NCBI RefSeq assembly: GCF_900128945.1
Contig: NZ_FQUD01000006.1
Location: 186,001-250,000, forward strand
Reading direction: 5' to 3'
DNA from: Chryseobacterium sp. OV279
Lineage (GTDB): Bacteria; Bacteroidota; Bacteroidia; Flavobacteriales; Weeksellaceae
Length of the DNA: 64,000 bases
Shown here: positions 17,547 to 26,374 of the stretch, one piece after another
Layout of the letters: the number at the start of each line of letters is the position of its first letter
Position numbering within the stretch: position 1 is the stretch's first letter
Translations under genes and position numbers: made by a program
The notes under the pieces: generated by a model
What the model was told of the DNA's origin: nothing
Seen by the model: the letters and a program-made list of their open reading frames with translations, nothing else
The model's database searches: none

Positions 17547-19154
17547 TTAATGGGCAAGATCTGCGAAGAAGTCATTGCCTTTATCGTCCGTAATGATGAA
17601 TGCCGGGAAGTCTTTTACTTCGATCTTTCTCACCGCTTCCATCCCTAATTCAGGGAAGTCTACGATATCTACAGAGACAATATTGTCTTTGGCAAGAATC
17701 GCTGCCGGTCCGCCGATAGATCCCAGATAGAAGCCTCCGTATTTACCGCAAGCTGTGGTCACATCTTTGCTTCTGTTTCCTTTCGCCAGCATGATCATGC
17801 TTCCGCCGTGGCTCTGGAACTCGTCTACATACACGTCCATTCTTCCAGCAGTGGTAGGTCCGAAACTTCCTGAAGCCATTCCTTCCGGAGTTTTTGCAGG
17901 TCCTGCGTAGTAGATCGGGTGGTTTTTGAAATATTCAGGCATCGGTTGTCCGCTATCGATGATCTCTTTGATTTTTGCGTGAGCAATATCTCTGGCAACG
18001 ATCAGTGTTCCGTTTAATTTTAATCTTGTTTTGATAGGATATTTAGACAGCTCAGCCAATATCTCAGGCATTGGCTTGTTCAGATTGATTTCAACAGCTT
18101 CTTCCAGGTGTGGCGGCGTATCCGGTAAGAATCTCTTTGGATTTTCTTCCAGCTGCTCAAGGAAAATACCTTCTTTTGTGATTTTTCCTTTGATATTTCT
18201 GTCTGCAGAACATGAAACGCCCATTCCTACAGGACAGGAAGCAGCATGACGCGGAAGTCTGATCACTCTTACATCGTGGGTGAGGTATTTCCCTCCAAAC
18301 TGTGCTCCAATAGCACTTTCCTGGCAGATTTTCTGAACTTTAGCTTCCCATTCAAGGTCTCTGAAAGCCTGTCCGCCTTCATTTCCTTCTGTCGGAAGGT
18401 TGTCGTAATATTTTGCAGACGCTTTTTTCACAGCAGCAAGATTGGCTTCAGCAGAAGTTCCCCCGATCACAAGAGCTAAGTGATAAGGCGGGCATGCAGC
18501 CGTTCCAAGGTCTGAGATTCTTTCCTTTACAAATGCTTCAAGAGACTTTTCATTCAATAATGATTTTGTCTTTTGATATAAGAATGTTTTATTGGCAGAT
18601 CCTCCTCCTTTCGTTAAAAACAAAAATTCGTAGTAGTCTCCTTTCTTGGCATAAATATCAATCTGTGCCGGAAGATTGGAACCTGAATTTTTTTCGTCAA
18701 ACATCGTCAAAGGTACCACCTGAGAATATCTAAGGTTTCTTTTCTGATAAGTATTGTAAATTCCTTTGCTAAGGTATTCTCCGTCATCCACTCCGGTGTA
18801 AACACTTTCTCCTTTTTTACCCATGACAATAGCTGTACCTGTATCCTGGCATGAAGGAAGAGCTCCTTCTACCGCCACAGCAGCATTCTGCAAGAGATTG
18901 TAAGCAACGAATCTATCATTATCTGTAGCTTCCGGATCATCGATGATTTTTCTGAGACTTTCAAGGTGAGAAGAACGAAGCATGAAAGAAACATCCGCCA
19001 TAGCTTCTTCGGCCAAAAGCTCCAGTCCCTTCGGATCAATGGTTAAGATCTCTCTTTCTCCTAATTGTTCAACCTTTACATAGTCTGATGTCAATTTTTT
19101 ATACACCGTATCATCTTTCTGGATCGGATACGGATCCTGATATCTAAAATCCAT
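17547..19154 (-). CDS. Fumarate hydratase class I (iron-sulfur)
   Basis: This 535-residue enzyme interconverts fumarate and L-malate in the citric acid cycle. It is the class I, [4Fe-4S] type: an N-terminal catalytic domain with cluster-binding cysteines in LPSCQDTGTAIV, AACPPYHLALVIGG and CPVGMGVSCSADR, and a C-terminal domain beginning near residue 360 with DIAHAKIKE and PIYYAGPAKTPEG. Length agrees with FumA/FumB-type proteins (about 540). It is divergent from a class II fumarase 137 bases away, so the organism holds both types side by side. A TATTTTTG box lies at 19171-19178 on the minus strand, 17 bases before the start. Confidence 0.95.
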   Translation of the reverse strand: MDFRYQDPYPIQKDDTVYKKLTSDYVKVEQLGEREILTIDPKGLELLAEEAMADVSFMLRSSHLESLRKIIDDPEATDNDRFVAYNLLQNAAVAVEGALPSCQDTGTAIVMGKKGESVYTGVDDGEYLSKGIYNTYQKRNLRYSQVVPLTMFDEKNSGSNLPAQIDIYAKKGDYYEFLFLTKGGGSANKTFLYQKTKSLLNEKSLEAFVKERISDLGTAACPPYHLALVIGGTSAEANLAAVKKASAKYYDNLPTEGNEGGQAFRDLEWEAKVQKICQESAIGAQFGGKYLTHDVRVIRLPRHAASCPVGMGVSCSADRNIKGKITKEGIFLEQLEENPKRFLPDTPPHLEEAVEINLNKPMPEILAELSKYPIKTRLKLNGTLIVARDIAHAKIKEIIDSGQPMPEYFKNHPIYYAGPAKTPEGMASGSFGPTTAGRMDVYVDEFQSHGGSMIMLAKGNRSKDVTTACGKYGGFYLGSIGGPAAILAKDNIVSVDIVDFPELGMEAVRKIEVKDFPAFIITDDKGNDFFADLAH

Positions 19155-19170
19155 TCAATTTTTGTTTGTG

Positions 19171-19178
19171 CAAAAATA
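19171..19178 (-). promoter_or_regulatory. Probable -7 box of class I fumarase promoter
   Basis: TATTTTTG on the minus strand matches TAnnTTTG, 17 bases upstream of the start codon. No clear -33 TTG at the right spacing. Confidence 0.45.
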
Positions 19179-19290
19179 CGTCATCCTTAAAAAAACATGA
19201 GTAAAATCACTCATCCATATTGATATTTATAATGGTTATAAATTGCGGGATTCTGCGTTTATGATTAACTTTATAAAAATTTCAATCACA

Positions 19291-20685
19291 ATGAATTACA
19301 GAATCGAAAAGGATACTATGGGAGAAGTTCAGGTGCCTGCTGACAAGTTTTGGGGAGCACAGACTGAACGTTCAAGAAACAATTTTAAGATCGGACCTGA
19401 GGGTTCTATGCCTCACGAAATCATTGAAGCTTTTGCATTTTTAAAGAAGGCAGCTGCTTATACCAATACAGATCTTGGTGTTCTTCCCGCAGAAAAAAGA
19501 GATATGATCGCTAAAGTATGTGACGAAATCCTGGAAGGAAAACTTAACGACCAGTTTCCTCTGGTGATCTGGCAGACAGGTTCAGGAACACAGTCCAATA
19601 TGAATATCAATGAAGTGGTTTCCAACAGAGCTCATGTGAACAATGGCGGAACTTTAGGCGATAAATCCGAAATCCACCCGAATGATGATGTGAACAAATC
19701 CCAGTCTTCCAATGATACTTACCCAACGGCGATGCATATTGCTGCTTACAAAAAAGTGGTGGAAGTAACGATTCCGGCTGTTGAAAAATTAAAAAATACA
19801 ATTGCTGCAAAGGCAGAAGCATTTAAAGATATTGTAAAAATCGGGAGAACCCACCTTATGGACGCGACTCCTCTTACCCTTGGACAGGAATTTTCAGGCT
19901 ATAAAGCTCAGCTTGAATATGGTCTGAAAGCGTTGAAAAACACCCTTCCTCACCTTTCTGAACTTGCCTTAGGCGGAACTGCTGTAGGTACAGGACTTAA
20001 TACCCCAAATGGTTATGATGTAAAAGTCGCTGAATATATCGCGAAATTTACCAATCACCCGTTTGTTACGGCTGAGAATAAATTTGAAGCTCTGGCTGCT
20101 CACGATGCCATTGTGGAATCTCACGGTGCTTTAAAACAACTGGCTGTTTCTTTATTCAAAATAGCTCAGGATATCAGATTGCTGGCTTCAGGGCCACGTT
20201 CGGGAATCGGGGAAATTCATATTCCGGAGAACGAACCAGGATCTTCTATTATGCCAGGGAAAGTAAATCCTACGCAAAATGAAGCAATGACCATGGTTTG
20301 CGCTCAGGTTCTTGGAAATGATACGACGATCTCTTTTGCAGGTACTCAGGGGAATTATGAGCTTAATGTGTTCAAACCTGTTATGGCGTACAACTTCCTT
20401 CAGTCTGCTCAGTTAATTGCGGATGCATGTATTTCATTCAATGATCACTGTGCGGAAGGTATTGAACCGAATCATGAGAGAATTAAAGAACTGGTAGACA
20501 AATCATTAATGCTTGTTACCGCTTTAAACACCCACATCGGTTACGAAAATGCAGCGAAGATTGCAAAAACAGCCCACAAAAACGGAACAACTCTAAAAGA
20601 AGAAGCGGTAGGCCTTGGCTTTTTAACGGCTGAGCAGTTTGACGAATGGGTGAAGCCGGAAGATATGGTAGGAAGCCTTAAATAA
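19291..20685 (+). CDS. fumC: Fumarate hydratase class II
   Basis: This 464-residue enzyme catalyses the same fumarate/malate reaction as its neighbour but without iron. It has the superfamily signature GSSIMPGKVNPTQNEA, the SSNDTYPTAMH block and GRTHLMDATPLTLGQE. The frame opens 16 codons earlier at 19243, but MNYRIEKDTMGEVQVPADKFWGAQT is the family's normal start, so I chose ATG 19291. Length agrees with FumC (about 465). Fumarase C tolerates oxygen and iron shortage, which could explain keeping both. A terminator lies about 170 bases downstream. Confidence 0.96.
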   Translation: MNYRIEKDTMGEVQVPADKFWGAQTERSRNNFKIGPEGSMPHEIIEAFAFLKKAAAYTNTDLGVLPAEKRDMIAKVCDEILEGKLNDQFPLVIWQTGSGTQSNMNINEVVSNRAHVNNGGTLGDKSEIHPNDDVNKSQSSNDTYPTAMHIAAYKKVVEVTIPAVEKLKNTIAAKAEAFKDIVKIGRTHLMDATPLTLGQEFSGYKAQLEYGLKALKNTLPHLSELALGGTAVGTGLNTPNGYDVKVAEYIAKFTNHPFVTAENKFEALAAHDAIVESHGALKQLAVSLFKIAQDIRLLASGPRSGIGEIHIPENEPGSSIMPGKVNPTQNEAMTMVCAQVLGNDTTISFAGTQGNYELNVFKPVMAYNFLQSAQLIADACISFNDHCAEGIEPNHERIKELVDKSLMLVTALNTHIGYENAAKIAKTAHKNGTTLKEEAVGLGFLTAEQFDEWVKPEDMVGSLK

Positions 20686-20690
20686 AGGTT

Positions 20691-20718
20691 TGGGAGATGG
20701 AAGATGGAGGCTGGAAGT
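20691..20718 (+). repeat. Four tandem heptamers, TGGRRGN type
   Basis: TGGGAGA, TGGAAGA, TGGAGGC and TGGAAGT stand head to tail six bases after the fumC stop. Similar degenerate heptamer arrays occur in this window near 50123-50150 and 50193-50227. Confidence 0.7.
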
Positions 20719-20855
20719 TACTATTCAGCATTAATTTTTAAGAGATCCCTTAAAATATATCAAGTGTGATTTAAGAATTAATAAAAATGCTTTGTAGTAT
20801 GTTTTAGACCATAACAACTTTAATTTCCCATACATTTAAATAGATTGAACAATAA

Positions 20856-20888
20856 GAAAACCCCAGAAATTCTGGGGTTTTTATTTTT
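20856..20888 (+). terminator. Intrinsic terminator after fumC
   Basis: AAAACCCCAGAA and TTCTGGGGTTTT form a strong stem followed by TTATTTTT. Between fumC and the next gene (297 bases) I see only this and the heptamer repeat. Confidence 0.85.
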
Positions 20889-20982
20889 AGTAAAACACTG
20901 ACGTACAATTTTTTATAAAAACATAGGCTATAATTTTATTTTTTCCTATATTAGTGATATAAATACATTTTAAACTAACCTT

Positions 20983-21177
20983 ATGAAAAATTTAAAAAAA
21001 TTACACAGAGATCATTTAAGAGAAGTAATGGGAGGACATACATGCCCGAACAATCTCGTTCATGTAGAGTTTAACGGCTATCATGCATGCTGCCTGAATA
21101 TGCCACCTGAAGGAAATCCATGCAAAGGAAAATTCTGCTTTATTCCTGAGGGAATGTGTTCCAGTGAACCGATGTAA
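20983..21177 (+). CDS. GG-leader six-cysteine small peptide 1
   Basis: This 64-residue product starts MKNLKKLHRDHLREVMGG, a double-glycine leader like those of Chryseobacterium bacteriocin-like precursor peptides, followed by a core with six cysteines: C-x14-CC-x9-C-x4-C-x6-C. The motif NGYHACC and GNPCKG recur in the next gene. Cleavage after GG (residue 18) by a peptidase-bearing ABC exporter would release a 46-residue peptide, perhaps with three disulfides. No C39-peptidase transporter or recognisable modification enzyme lies in the window, so maturation is inferred from the leader only. Activity is unknown. Peptide 2 follows 28 bases downstream, probably co-transcribed. Confidence 0.8.
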   Translation: MKNLKKLHRDHLREVMGGHTCPNNLVHVEFNGYHACCLNMPPEGNPCKGKFCFIPEGMCSSEPM

Positions 21178-21205
21178 GATGAAACTCTAACTCAACTATT
21201 TTACT

Positions 21206-21412
21206 ATGAAAAATCTAAAAAAATTCAACAGAGCCAACCTGAAAGACGTATTCGGAGGGGCCGTTATTCCACGTTGCCCACCGAACTGGTATCTTGTCCA
21301 GTACAACGGTTATTACGCATGCTGTAGTGTTCCTACAGACAATCCCTGCCAGGGAATGTGTATGGTGCATGTTGATATGTGTGCGGTACCGATAGAGGAA
21401 GATCCTATTTAA
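21206..21412 (+). CDS. GG-leader six-cysteine small peptide 2
   Basis: This 68-residue paralog of peptide 1 starts MKNLKKFNRANLKDVFGG and has the core pattern C-x14-CC-x7-C-x3-C-x6-C, with the shared YNGYYACC and DNPCQG blocks. Leader and cysteine spacing are conserved while the remaining residues vary, as expected for a secreted precursor family that arose by duplication. The tail AVPIEEDPI is acidic. A hairpin terminator follows 13 bases after the stop. Whether it is antimicrobial, a signal or a metal-binding peptide cannot be read from the sequence. Confidence 0.8.
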   Translation: MKNLKKFNRANLKDVFGGAVIPRCPPNWYLVQYNGYYACCSVPTDNPCQGMCMVHVDMCAVPIEEDPI

Positions 21413-21424
21413 AATAATTGATGG

Positions 21425-21454
21425 AAAGGCCGGAAACAAGTTCCGGCCTTTTTA
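21425..21454. terminator. Bidirectional terminator between peptides and Dyp peroxidase
   Basis: AAAGGCCGGAA and TTCCGGCCTTT arms with a short loop stand between the convergent peptide genes and peroxidase gene, with T runs on both sides. Confidence 0.85.
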
Positions 21455-21458
21455 TATC

Positions 21459-22394
21459 TTATCCTGAAAATTCATCCAGCATATTTCTGGTAGGAACAAA
21501 GAAAAGCGTTCCGGTAACGGCTGTACTGAAATCTAAAATTCTGTCGTAATTGCCCGGCGGATCTCCGATGAACATATTCGTCAGCATTTTCTTCGTTGTG
21601 CTGAATGTACTGGAATAGGCAATAAAATAAGTCCCGAACTCATTGGAAGAAGGGTTTCCAAAAGGCATATTGTCTCTTACAATCTTAAGTTCTTCCCCGT
21701 TTTCCCCTTCAATATTAGCCAAAGCAATATGGGAATTGGATGGTTTTACGGAATCCGACATTTCTATATCATTTTCTTTTGACCGTCCGATCACTTTTTC
21801 CTGCTCTTCTGTGGACAGCCCCTTCCAGGCATCCATATTGTGAAGGTATTTCTGAACAAATAAGTAGCTGCCGCCTTTATATTGAAGATCTTCATCGCCG
21901 ATTTTCGCAAAATAATCGCGGTCTTCTCCGTGTGGATTTTCAGTTCCGTCTACAAAACCGAGAATGGAACGGGCATCCCAATATTTGAATCCATGGATCT
22001 CAAGAATACTTTCGGCAACGGAGCTCAAAAGTTTTGATATCTCTATCGCCATATCGAAAATAAGGCTTTTATTATCTGCTCTCAGGTGAAAATGAAGATC
22101 TCCGGGCGTAGAAATGGCCGTATGTTTTACGCCTTTAATTTCTTCAAAACTGATCAGCTCTTTCGGCAACGGTGTCGGAAGTTCCAGTTTTTTCCAGGCT
22201 TCAGCACCAATTCCCATCACACAGCTTACTCTACTATCGGGAAACCTGTTGAAAGCCGAATTATTAAGATTGAGAACCAAAGCACAAAGCTGCTGGAAAA
22301 CATCTTTCAGCTGCGGGCTGCCATTCAGTTTCCACACCATGAAAATAGTGTTGCTGTTAGGATAGTCTGTGACGTTTTGGGATTCTATACTCAT
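21459..22394 (-). CDS. Dyp-type haem peroxidase
   Basis: This 311-residue protein shows the Dyp signature GFVDGTENP with the catalytic Asp, the proximal haem His in NSHIALAN, the distal Arg in IVRDNMPFG, and the C-terminal GNYDRILDFSTAVTGTLFFVPTRNML. These enzymes oxidise dyes and phenols with hydrogen peroxide; physiological substrates are mostly unknown. No Tat or Sec signal peptide is visible, so it is probably cytoplasmic or an encapsulin cargo, but no encapsulin gene is nearby. The ABC transporter genes lie upstream on the same strand, 14 bases away, so the three genes may form one operon. Confidence 0.93.
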   Translation of the reverse strand: MSIESQNVTDYPNSNTIFMVWKLNGSPQLKDVFQQLCALVLNLNNSAFNRFPDSRVSCVMGIGAEAWKKLELPTPLPKELISFEEIKGVKHTAISTPGDLHFHLRADNKSLIFDMAIEISKLLSSVAESILEIHGFKYWDARSILGFVDGTENPHGEDRDYFAKIGDEDLQYKGGSYLFVQKYLHNMDAWKGLSTEEQEKVIGRSKENDIEMSDSVKPSNSHIALANIEGENGEELKIVRDNMPFGNPSSNEFGTYFIAYSSTFSTTKKMLTNMFIGDPPGNYDRILDFSTAVTGTLFFVPTRNMLDEFSG

Positions 22395-22408
22395 TATTTT
22401 TATATCAG

Positions 22409-23128
22409 TTAAACTTCTGCCGGCGCAGACACCTGATCTGCAAAATACTGTTCAAGATCCTTCAATGTTTCCGGATTGGTCTTGATGTCTTTCACAAGCT
22501 GTCCTTTATTCACGACGACAATTCTGTTGCAGACTTCTGTCGTATGGGAAAGGTCATGGCTAGAGATCAGAAAAGTAACTCCGTCTTGCTTCGAAAGTTC
22601 TTTAATTAAGTTTTTAAGCTTGATCTGCGTGGAAGGATCCAGATTCGCAAATGGTTCATCCAGGATAATAATTTCCGGATTTCCGATGACAGCTCCGATG
22701 ATTCCAACCTTTTTCTGGTTTCCTTTTGATAAATCACGGACATATTTTCCAGAATTAAGAATTTCTCCATTGAAAAAATCATGGAAAGGTTTTAAAAATT
22801 CGTCTACAGAAGCTTTATTCTGACCTCTCAATTCGCCAATGAAGTAGAAATACTCTTCAGGGGTCAGATAACCAATCAGGAAAGTGTCATCTACAAAAGC
22901 AGAGACTTTGTTTTTCCAGGCTTCAGATTCATTGACCTTAATATCCTCGATGCTTACAAATCCTGTCGTAGGCTGGATCAGGTCAAGCATAAGACTAAAA
23001 AGCGTGGTTTTTCCGGCTCCATTATTTCCTACCAGCCCAAAAGTTTCACCGTTAGGAATTTCAAGATGCTCAATATTAAGAACTGTAGCAGTTCCGTAGG
23101 TCTTGGATAAGTTATTGATGGTAATCAT
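22409..23128 (-). CDS. ABC transporter ATP-binding protein
   Basis: This 239-residue ATPase has Walker A GLVGNNGAGKTTLF, the signature LSKGNQKK, Walker B IIILDEPFA and the switch His in LISSHDLSHT. It resembles the ATPase partners of two-component export systems rather than importers. The stop of the permease gene (23132) lies 3 bases before its start, so the pair is translationally linked. The DUF5687 membrane protein is its likely partner. Substrate unknown. The terminal segment reaches VSAPAEV. Confidence 0.93.
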   Translation of the reverse strand: MITINNLSKTYGTATVLNIEHLEIPNGETFGLVGNNGAGKTTLFSLMLDLIQPTTGFVSIEDIKVNESEAWKNKVSAFVDDTFLIGYLTPEEYFYFIGELRGQNKASVDEFLKPFHDFFNGEILNSGKYVRDLSKGNQKKVGIIGAVIGNPEIIILDEPFANLDPSTQIKLKNLIKELSKQDGVTFLISSHDLSHTTEVCNRIVVVNKGQLVKDIKTNPETLKDLEQYFADQVSAPAEV

Positions 23129-23131
23129 AAT

Positions 23132-24598
23132 TTAGTCTTTGTTTTTAAATGCGTCCAGCGTACTGTATTTTTCGCGTTTGTATTGTTTGACGATGATATC
23201 GAATATTCTTTCTCTCAGCATAAATCCTACAAGTCCCAGAATTGCAATGCTTACAACGCCTGCTGTGATTCCGAAGAAGTATTTTGACAGAGCAAAAACG
23301 CCCATTGGAAGTAACATTTTCGGGATCAGAAGCAGCATAGCTTTCAGATTAAAACTGTTTTTCTGTCCTATCCTTTTTTCTTTTGAATTAAGATCGATCT
23401 GGGTTTTATTAAATGCCCCGGACCAAAGAGTAAGCTGGGAATTCACCCCTATATTATAAATCCCTGCCGCAAAAAATGTGATATAAAGTTCCCACCCGAA
23501 ATAGGCATAAAATAACGCAATGATGATTGAAGCTGCGGTCATGATGTTGATTAACCACCATTTTGCTTTAAGATATTCTTTGTAAGGAACGTTCAGGGTC
23601 ATCATTAACGGATAATAAGAACTGTCGAAAGAAGGAACCCTCTGCCCGAAAAGAAACTGAAAGCCTCCGGTCACAAACAGTCCCATAAACATCATCATGG
23701 CCGGCGTTTTATAAATCACGGAAGTGTACATCAGTAATCCGTAGAAAAGGAAGAAAAAGCTTCCGATCAGAATCCCTTTGGTGACTTTATTCCGTCTCAG
23801 CATTTTGATATCGTTGTTGATAAATGTTCCGATAACGCCATATTTATTTAAGAAGGCAATGTTTTCGGTTTTCCCAAACTGCTTCTTCGCTTCAAGTCCC
23901 TGATCCAGATAGAATTCTTTACGAACATAGCTGAAACATATTCGCCATAAGCCAAAGAACAGAACAATTGGAACGATAATCCAGTAAGGAATCTGGTAGA
24001 AACTATAAATAAATTTCTCAGAGTAAAAAAGTACGGGCACAATATTATAATAGCTAAGCGCACCCACTCCGGCAAATATACAGCCTATGATTATCGCAAT
24101 CGTTTCTTTATCATTGAACAGGATATTGATAAAATTATTCAGATAAAACAAGAACGAAATCCCGATGAACCAGGTTAAAATACCCACGATACTGTATCCA
24201 TTGAACATCGCAATGATCGAAAATGTGATGAAGAACAAGGAATTCAGCCAGCTCAATGCGGAAAGAAAGGTTTTCACGAGTATATAATTGACCAGCGTAT
24301 TTTTAGGAATATTCTGCGTCAGGAACGGCTTGATATTCTGGGTAGACATTTCCTGCCAAATGTACTTGAAAATCAAGTCGGCAGCCCATGCAATTATCAA
24401 AAATTTTGAAACGACTTTTAAAGGATCCTGATGCATTTCGTCCCGTACGTAGAAGAACGCCGCAAAAGCACCTCCAGCCAGACAGGCCATAAAATAAAGG
24501 ATTCCTATAAAACGAAGGATCTTCATGGCCAGATTCACGCCTACAGAAGTACCGCGGAAAAAGCTCTTGATTTCCAGTCTTAGGAACTTTAGAAACAT
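23132..24598 (-). CDS. DUF5687-type ABC permease
   Basis: This 488-residue integral membrane protein has about a dozen hydrophobic segments, and its opening MFLKFLRLEIKSFFRG and layout fit DUF5687, found in Bacteroidota next to ABC ATPases. It forms the membrane part of a probable exporter with the ATPase 3 bases downstream. There is no peptidase domain, so there is no sign that it handles the GG-leader peptides nearby. The start is ATG 24596-24598. Substrate unknown. Confidence 0.82.
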   Translation of the reverse strand: MFLKFLRLEIKSFFRGTSVGVNLAMKILRFIGILYFMACLAGGAFAAFFYVRDEMHQDPLKVVSKFLIIAWAADLIFKYIWQEMSTQNIKPFLTQNIPKNTLVNYILVKTFLSALSWLNSLFFITFSIIAMFNGYSIVGILTWFIGISFLFYLNNFINILFNDKETIAIIIGCIFAGVGALSYYNIVPVLFYSEKFIYSFYQIPYWIIVPIVLFFGLWRICFSYVRKEFYLDQGLEAKKQFGKTENIAFLNKYGVIGTFINNDIKMLRRNKVTKGILIGSFFFLFYGLLMYTSVIYKTPAMMMFMGLFVTGGFQFLFGQRVPSFDSSYYPLMMTLNVPYKEYLKAKWWLINIMTAASIIIALFYAYFGWELYITFFAAGIYNIGVNSQLTLWSGAFNKTQIDLNSKEKRIGQKNSFNLKAMLLLIPKMLLPMGVFALSKYFFGITAGVVSIAILGLVGFMLRERIFDIIVKQYKREKYSTLDAFKNKD

Positions 24599-24649
24599 AT
24601 GTTAGTTTTTTTATATTAGTCAATATAAAGTAAAATATGTTACAGTTTT

Positions 24650-26299
24650 TTAGCCAATCAATTCTTTTGCCTGTGCCAGTGCAGCCTCAGTAATTTTGCT
24701 TCCGGACAGAAGCTGGGCGATTTCATTGAGTTTTTCTTCGTCGTTCAGAGGAATGATGGTAGACTGTGTTTTACCGGAAATATCTCGTTTTACGACTTTG
24801 TAATTGTCGTTTCCTTTGGCAGCAACCTGTGCGAGGTGGGAAATAACGATGAGCTGCATATCCGCAGACATTTCTCTCATCAGATTACCGATTTCTTCGG
24901 CTACTTTTCCTGAAACTCCGGTATCAATTTCATCCAGAATCAGGGTTGGAAGTTCATCGCTCTCTGCAATGATCTTTTTTACCGCAAGCATTACCCTGGA
25001 TCTCTCACCACCGGAAATAGCCGTCTGTATCGGTTTTAAAGGGAAACCGGAATTGGCCTGGAAGAGTAACTGTATATTTTCTTTTCCGAATGCATTGAAC
25101 TCCGCTGTATCCTGAAGTTCAATATCTACGGTTGCTTTTTCAAGACCTAATTTCTTCAGAAGTCCTTCTGCTTTTTTAATGAAGACAGGAACGGATTTTT
25201 TTCTGTTTTTTGACAGCTTTTCAGCAAGAGCCTGAAGCGTTTTTTCTTTTTTGGAAATATTTTCTTCAATCTCCGCAATATGATCTTCGAGTTCCGAAGC
25301 GCCTTTCTGCTCACCTGCCAGCTGATCTCTGAGCGCTTTCAGTTCATCCAGATCAGAGACACTATGCTTCAGAAATAAGGCATTAATCTTATTATTAAGT
25401 TCGACAAGGATCGCGAGATTGGCCGGATTGATTTCTATTCTTTCCGATTCATTTTCAAGTTCGGAAATGATGTCTTTCAGCTCTACAAAAGAGGTTTCAA
25501 GTCTTTCATCAAGTTCTGAAAAACCATTGGATACTTCTGCAATTCTGGAAAGTTTATGTTTAGCTTCGTTAAAAAACGACAGAATTCCCACTTCTTCCTG
25601 GTGAAATCTCGACAGGATCTGTACGAGATTTTCGGAAATCATCTCCGCATTTTCCTGAATAGACAACTGATTCTGAAGATCTTCATAATCTACATCATCC
25701 AGTTTTAGTTCTTCCAGTTCGTTCAGAAGAAAATCTTTGTAATCGCTTTCTTTTCTGTTCTCAGAAAGCTGGGTCTGAAGTTTTTTAAGCTGTATTTTTA
25801 AACTCTGATAGTCAGAAAATTCATTCTGATAGTCTTCAATGCCCTTCTTGTTTTCAGAAAGTCCGTCAATAATTTTAAACTGATATTCTGACGTAAAAAG
25901 GTTCGAAGTTTCAAACTGGGAATGAATATCGATGAGTTTTGAAGACAGTTCTTTAAGCACATCAAGAGTCACCGGCACATCATTGATGAACGCCCTTGAT
26001 TTACCCGAAGGAAGAATTTCCCTTCTGATGATGGTGTGATGCTCATAGTCCAGATCATTTTCAATAAAGAATTTTTTGAACTGGTTATTGAGATCAAATT
26101 CAGTTTCTACAATGCTTTTCTCTTCCGATTTGGAAATAGATTTTACTTCTGCCCTTTCACCAAGGATCAGCCTTAAAGCCCCCAAAATAATGGATTTACC
26201 AGCTCCGGTCTCCCCGGTAATTACCTGCAGACCGTTATTCAGTGATACTTCAAGGGTATCAATCAGGGCAAAGTTTTTAATGTAAATTCTCGAAAGCAT
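24650..26299 (-). CDS. recN: DNA repair protein RecN
   Basis: This 549-residue SMC-like ATPase acts in double-strand break repair. Walker A is GETGAGKSIIL (near residue 29), Walker B with the signature is at LILDEIDTGVSG, and a coiled-coil middle (about residues 150-370) carries many Glu/Lys heptads. The C-terminus LSGSKITEAALAQAKELI is typical of RecN. Length agrees with the family. It stands downstream of porD, part of the conserved bamD-rpoZ-coaBC-porD-recN order of flavobacteria. Confidence 0.96.
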   Translation of the reverse strand: MLSRIYIKNFALIDTLEVSLNNGLQVITGETGAGKSIILGALRLILGERAEVKSISKSEEKSIVETEFDLNNQFKKFFIENDLDYEHHTIIRREILPSGKSRAFINDVPVTLDVLKELSSKLIDIHSQFETSNLFTSEYQFKIIDGLSENKKGIEDYQNEFSDYQSLKIQLKKLQTQLSENRKESDYKDFLLNELEELKLDDVDYEDLQNQLSIQENAEMISENLVQILSRFHQEEVGILSFFNEAKHKLSRIAEVSNGFSELDERLETSFVELKDIISELENESERIEINPANLAILVELNNKINALFLKHSVSDLDELKALRDQLAGEQKGASELEDHIAEIEENISKKEKTLQALAEKLSKNRKKSVPVFIKKAEGLLKKLGLEKATVDIELQDTAEFNAFGKENIQLLFQANSGFPLKPIQTAISGGERSRVMLAVKKIIAESDELPTLILDEIDTGVSGKVAEEIGNLMREMSADMQLIVISHLAQVAAKGNDNYKVVKRDISGKTQSTIIPLNDEEKLNEIAQLLSGSKITEAALAQAKELIG

Positions 26300-26374
26300 G
26301 GATTAGCTGATTACTTTAAGTAATGCAAATATAGAATTTAGTATTCGGTATTCAATGGCTAAAGCCGGCAGATT

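Noticed and set aside
21459..24598. Dyp peroxidase and ABC pair as maturation and export machinery for the GG-leader peptides
   Set aside because: The ABC proteins lack a C39 peptidase domain, are on the opposite strand, and are separated by a terminator; adjacency alone is not enough.
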